7,497 bases of DNA from an archaeon (GTDB lineage Archaea > Nanobdellota > Nanobdellia > Woesearchaeales > JAHJEM01): positions 1 through 7,497 of the forward strand of contig JAGVFV010000115.1 in assembly GCA_020057445.1 (NCBI GenBank). The letters run 5' to 3'. Of the stretch, positions 4,285-7,497 are shown piece by piece. Every line of letters starts with the position of its first letter. Within the stretch, counting starts at the first letter, position 1. Below the pieces are notes generated by a model. The model saw nothing but the letters and a program-made list of their open reading frames with translations, ran no database searches and was not told the origin of the DNA. A program made the position numbers and the translations under genes.

Positions 4285-5541
4285 ATGGAGGACGTGGGAA
4301 ATAAGGTGTCAGTCCATTATGCAGACGAAGTGCTCAACGGCATCCTCATCACTACAGAACCCCATATCATCCTCAAGCTCTCTTCCGGCTACAACATCGT
4401 CCTTGACAAGAAGAAGATCACGAAAATGGAAACAATAACCAAGAAGAAAGACCCCGAGAGGAAAACCGCGCCAGCACAGCAGAAGAACAACCACACTGTC
4501 TCACTTCTGCACACCGGAGGGACTATCGCAAGCAAGGTCGACTATACGACTGGCGCAGTGATCGCACAATTCTCCCCTGAGGACATCCTATCGCTCTTCC
4601 CGGAAATCACAGAGCACGCAACCATCAACTCACGGCTGATCAGCAACATCCAATCAGAGATGATGCGATACCACCACTACAATATCCTTGCCGAAGCAAT
4701 AGCAGAGGAGATCAAGAAAGGAGTGAGCGGCATCATCATCACCCATGGCACAGACACTCTCCACTACACCTCGGCAGCGCTCTCCTTCATGCTCGACAAT
4801 CCGCCAGTACCGATCATCATCGTCGGCAGCCAACGAAGCTCTGATCGGCCAAGCTCAGACGCCAAGCAAAACCTCCTTTCTGCACTATTCTTCATCACCA
4901 CAACACATTGGAAAGGTATCGGCATCTGCATGCATGAGAACATGGACGATGAGAACTGCCTCATCCTACCAGGTCTCAAAGTCCGAAAGATGCACACGTC
5001 ACGAAGAGACGCTTTCAAACCAATCAACGCTGAACCGGTCGCCCGCATCAATTACGAGAAGAGACACATCGACCTCTTCGACAAGACAGAAAAATCCGTC
5101 GGACCGTTCTCCTTGAAAAAAATCAAGGAGGACCTGCGAGTTGGCATCTTCAAATCTCGCACGCACATGTTTGCAGACGAACTCCTCTTCTACAAGAATT
5201 ATGACGGTCTCATCATCGAAGGATTCGCGATTGGCCACATGCCCACAGAAAAGATCGACAGCAAGACAGGAGAGAACGAGAAGATATATGATACCATCAA
5301 GAAGCTCTGTGAAAAGATGCCAGTCGCATTCGCAAGCCAATGCATCTACGGCAGGACATTCATGCACATCTACACACCAGGACGAGAACTCCTCAAGGCA
5401 GGAGTGCTTGGCGACTACTGCGATATGACGCCAGAGACAGCATACATCAAGCTCGCCTACCTCCTCTCGAACCATCCGAAAGAAAAAGTGAAAGAACTGT
5501 TCAACACCAACCTCAAAGGAGAGATCAGCGAACGCACATGA
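4285..5541 (+). CDS. gatD: Glutamyl-tRNA(Gln) amidotransferase subunit D
   Basis: This 418-residue subunit is the glutaminase half of the archaeal GatDE complex. It hydrolyses glutamine and passes the ammonia to GatE. Residues 1-50 form the small beta-rich GatD N-terminal domain, ending in the marker ILKLSSGYNIVLDKKKI (29-45). A charged linker (about 50-70) leads into an L-asparaginase-type domain. Active-site blocks are HTGGTIAS (76-83, Thr80) and THGTDTLHYT (153-162, Thr156 and Asp157). These match the catalytic threonines and aspartate known in Methanothermobacter GatD; the catalytic lysine is probably Lys235 in VRKMHTSRRDAF. GSQRSSDRPSSDA (181-193) and the C-terminal SQCIYGRT and YIKLAYLL blocks are also typical. 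The N-terminal domain starts later than in most GatD proteins, lacking roughly 15 residues. The gene is divergent from the exchanger and overlaps gatE by ATGA, so the two subunits are made from one mRNA. Confidence 0.97.
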   Translation: MEDVGNKVSVHYADEVLNGILITTEPHIILKLSSGYNIVLDKKKITKMETITKKKDPERKTAPAQQKNNHTVSLLHTGGTIASKVDYTTGAVIAQFSPEDILSLFPEITEHATINSRLISNIQSEMMRYHHYNILAEAIAEEIKKGVSGIIITHGTDTLHYTSAALSFMLDNPPVPIIIVGSQRSSDRPSSDAKQNLLSALFFITTTHWKGIGICMHENMDDENCLILPGLKVRKMHTSRRDAFKPINAEPVARINYEKRHIDLFDKTEKSVGPFSLKKIKEDLRVGIFKSRTHMFADELLFYKNYDGLIIEGFAIGHMPTEKIDSKTGENEKIYDTIKKLCEKMPVAFASQCIYGRTFMHIYTPGRELLKAGVLGDYCDMTPETAYIKLAYLLSNHPKEKVKELFNTNLKGEISERT

Positions 5542-6953
5542 CCGACTACGAAGCCCTCGGATTCAAGGCAGGCCTTGAGATCCACCAGCAACTCGCAGGG
5601 AAAAAACTCTTCTGCTCCTGCCCCTGTGACATCCGAAAAGACAAGCCAGACTTCACCATCACAAGACGCCTCCGAGCATCAGCAGGAGAGACCGGAGAGA
5701 TCGACCAGGCAGCAAGCCATGAACAAAAAAAAGCAAAACAGTTCATCTACCAGGCATACGACGACACCACATGCCTTGTCGAATTTGACGAAGAACCGCC
5801 ACATCCGATCAACCAGGATGCACTCCGCACCTGCCTTTCTGTCTGCAAGCTCCTCCATGCAGACATCCCGACCCGAATCCAGTTCATGAGAAAGGTCGTC
5901 ATCGACGGATCAAACGTCTCCGGATTCCAGCGCACCGCCCTTGTCGGACGTAACGGCCACCTCACCCTTTCGAGCGGAAAGAGAGTCACCGTCCCAACAG
6001 TCTGCCTTGAAGAAGAGGCATGCCAGCCCATCAAGCGAGAAAAAGACTGCGACATCTACAACCTCTCACGCCTGGGCATGCCGCTCATCGAGATCGCCAC
6101 AGGACCAGACCTTGAAGACCCTGAAGAGGCAAAAGAGGCAGCAGAAAAATTTGGCATGATCCTTCGCAGTGTCCCTGGCATGAAACGAGGCATCGGGACG
6201 ATCAGGCAGGATGTGAACGTCTCCATCAAAGGAGGTTCGCGGGTCGAGATCAAGGGATTCCAGGATTACAAACGCATCCCGAAAGTCATCGCAAACGAGA
6301 TCGAACGCCAGCAGAAGATCCTCAAAACAGAAAAAAATTTCAAACCTGAAGTCCGCGCTGCAAAAGAGGACTTCACCACAAGTTTCCTTCGGCCCATGCC
6401 TGGCGCATCCCGCATGTACCCAGAGACAGACTTGCCGATCATAGAAATCAGCGCAGAGGACATCACTGTCGGAAAGACGCTCGATGAACAAGAACAGGAC
6501 CTTATGGTACAATTCAATATCCAGAAAGAGTTCGCAAAACAGATCATCAGGCAGAACATCGATCTTGAAAAATATGTCCTTGCCTATAAGAACATCCCAC
6601 CCTCCTTCATCGCAGAGACCATCATCAACACCCCTAAAGAGATCAAGGCACGATACAAGAAAGACATCAATGCAGAAGAGCACCTTGACATCATATTCTC
6701 CCTCCTTGACCAGGGAAAGATCCCAAAATCCGCGGTCTTTGAGATCCTCGTCGCCTACGCACAGGGAAATACCCCTGACTTATCCTCATACGGACACACG
6801 TCGAACGAAGAGATCGAACGGATCATCATCGACATCATCCAGAAGAACCAATCCGTCTCAGTGCAGGGGCTTATGGGTCTTGCCATGGCAAAGCTACGCG
6901 GCAAGGCTGATGGAAAAGTCGTCATGGAACTCATCAAGAAGCACACGTCCTAA
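5538..6953 (+). CDS. gatE: Glutamyl-tRNA(Gln) amidotransferase subunit E, short form lacking the AspRS-like insertion
   Basis: GatE uses ATP to activate the glutamate on Glu-tRNA(Gln) and amidates it with ammonia from GatD. The core shows GLEIHQQL (12-19), LFCSCPC (24-30), VEFDEEPPHPIN (81-92), DGSNVSGFQRT (123-133), RLGMPLIEI (178-186), GTIRQDVNVSI (220-230) and RMYPETDLP (292-300). SGFQRT marks GatE rather than bacterial GatB. The helical and YqeY-like tail (about 320-471) is complete, ending GKVVMELIKKH. The protein has 471 residues where archaeal GatE normally has about 620. The shortfall lies between ERQQKIL (256-262) and EVRAAKEDFTTSFLRPMPG (271-289), where the AspRS-like GAD domain is usually inserted. 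The frame is intact, so this is not a break. The ATG overlaps the gatD stop (ATGA). The nearest Shine-Dalgarno-like GGAG (5518-5521) is 16 bases upstream, so coupled translation from gatD is likely. The same frame runs back to 5340 inside gatD without GatE features. Confidence 0.95.
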   Translation: MTDYEALGFKAGLEIHQQLAGKKLFCSCPCDIRKDKPDFTITRRLRASAGETGEIDQAASHEQKKAKQFIYQAYDDTTCLVEFDEEPPHPINQDALRTCLSVCKLLHADIPTRIQFMRKVVIDGSNVSGFQRTALVGRNGHLTLSSGKRVTVPTVCLEEEACQPIKREKDCDIYNLSRLGMPLIEIATGPDLEDPEEAKEAAEKFGMILRSVPGMKRGIGTIRQDVNVSIKGGSRVEIKGFQDYKRIPKVIANEIERQQKILKTEKNFKPEVRAAKEDFTTSFLRPMPGASRMYPETDLPIIEISAEDITVGKTLDEQEQDLMVQFNIQKEFAKQIIRQNIDLEKYVLAYKNIPPSFIAETIINTPKEIKARYKKDINAEEHLDIIFSLLDQGKIPKSAVFEILVAYAQGNTPDLSSYGHTSNEEIERIIIDIIQKNQSVSVQGLMGLAMAKLRGKADGKVVMELIKKHTS

Positions 6954-6965
6954 TCCTGCATTCAC

Positions 6966-7497
6966 TCAAGATTGCCTCCATTTCTTTACGAATTTCCAAT
7001 ATCTCCTCGAATCCTCCTTAGGGACAAACAAGGGGCTGATGAGATACAGGACCGCAACGACAAAGAAGGCATCCCAGAAGAGGCCGAGAGACAATGCAAG
7101 GGTCATGATCAATAGAATGGCACAGAGACCGGTAACCTGCCTTCTGGAAAATCTTCTCTTATGATGCCCCACATAAGGAAGGAATGAAAGGTTAAGCAAG
7201 GAGACGCCCATGACCGCCATCCCGGAAATGATGAATGACGCATCAGAATGGACAAGCGGCCAGAGCGATGACATCAAAAAAGCCACGACAGCATAGGCAA
7301 GTCCTGGCCGTGTCAATCCCACAAAATAGCCAGGATATTCGATCTTTTTCACATTATACCTTGCCAAGCGCAGGCATCCGCACAGGAGGAAGAATCCCCC
7401 GACGATGAATGCCATGATCGCATGGAAAGGAGTGAACATGAAAAAAATCAAGATTGCCGGAGCAACAGAATAGATGATAAGGTCTCCCACCAGATCA
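6966..7497 (-). CDS. pssA: CDP-alcohol phosphatidyltransferase, PssA-type (partial)
   Basis: About 177 C-terminal residues are visible; the 5' end lies beyond the right edge. Reading from the edge, D-L-V-G-D is the final D-x3-D of the CDP-alcohol phosphotransferase signature DGx2ARx8Gx3Dx3D, followed by IIYSVAPAIL. Next come CGCLRLARYNV, a hallmark of phosphatidylserine/archaetidylserine synthases, and FVGLTRPGLAYAVV. Several more membrane helices follow, then a basic tail ending KKWRQS. In archaea such enzymes join serine to CDP-archaeol at the membrane to make archaetidylserine; the substrate is inferred from the PssA-like LRLARYN block. The codon at 7490-7488 is GTG but is internal, not the start, because the signature continues upstream of it. 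The gene converges on gatE with 12 bases between stop codons. Confidence 0.85.
   Translation of the reverse strand, partial: DLVGDLIIYSVAPAILIFFMFTPFHAIMAFIVGGFFLLCGCLRLARYNVKKIEYPGYFVGLTRPGLAYAVVAFLMSSLWPLVHSDASFIISGMAVMGVSLLNLSFLPYVGHHKRRFSRRQVTGLCAILLIMTLALSLGLFWDAFFVVAVLYLISPLFVPKEDSRRYWKFVKKWRQS

Noticed and set aside
4179..4286. 36-residue N-terminal extension of the exchanger
   Set aside because: It is cysteine-rich and not membrane-like, crosses both divergent promoters and would overlap the first bases of gatD. CaCA proteins start at the first helix, as from 4178.
5340..5537. Upstream in-frame extension of GatE inside gatD
   Set aside because: The residues are arginine- and histidine-rich out-of-frame translation of gatD. 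GatE similarity begins exactly at the ATG overlapping the gatD stop.
6484..7164. Long plus-strand frame running from gatE into the phosphatidyltransferase gene
   Set aside because: It is a Ser/Arg/Thr-rich shadow of gatE followed by antisense of the phosphatidyltransferase gene. It has no motif or promoter.

Overview
The window is chromosomal DNA of an archaeon. The deciding evidence is an adjacent gatD-gatE pair, the archaea-only two-subunit Glu-tRNA(Gln) amidotransferase. It is backed by promoters of archaeal form: almost every gene has a TATA box centred about 26-29 nt upstream of its start codon, leaving little or no 5' leader. The compact genes, short intergenic gaps and shortened GatD/GatE would suit a small-genome lineage such as the DPANN archaea (Woesearchaeota-like). 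That placement is inference, because no rRNA or ribosomal protein gene lies in the window.

Layout, left to right. Bases 1-127 may hold the 3' end of an unidentified gene. Three plus-strand genes follow, each with its own promoter: an RBBP9/YdeN-type serine hydrolase (166-717), a glyoxalase/VOC-fold protein (825-1265) and a four-helix membrane protein of the DUF7670 type (1346-1735). A minus-strand solitary nucleotidyltransferase (1827-2294) is divergent from a plus-strand DUF523 protein (2388-2813), which belongs to the iron-sulfur thiouracil-desulfidase-like family. A small zinc-ribbon protein (2954-3235) overlaps tail to tail with a ten-helix cation/Ca2+ exchanger (3222-4178, minus). The exchanger is divergent from gatD (4285-5541), which overlaps gatE (5538-6953) by ATGA. 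A CDP-alcohol phosphatidyltransferase of the PssA/archaetidylserine synthase type (minus) converges on gatE and runs off the right edge.

Apart from gatD-gatE, which work as one enzyme converting Glu-tRNA(Gln) to Gln-tRNA(Gln), the genes look like independent housekeeping units, each with its own promoter. There is no sign of a mobile element, CRISPR array, tRNA or rRNA, and no gene-free stretch exceeds about 140 bases.

The most notable observation is that the GatE here is only about 471 residues. It goes directly from the catalytic core to the RPMPGASRMYPETD motif, with the usual AspRS-like (GAD) insertion apparently absent. The uniform leaderless promoter geometry is also useful, because it fixes several start codons that open reading frame length alone would misplace.
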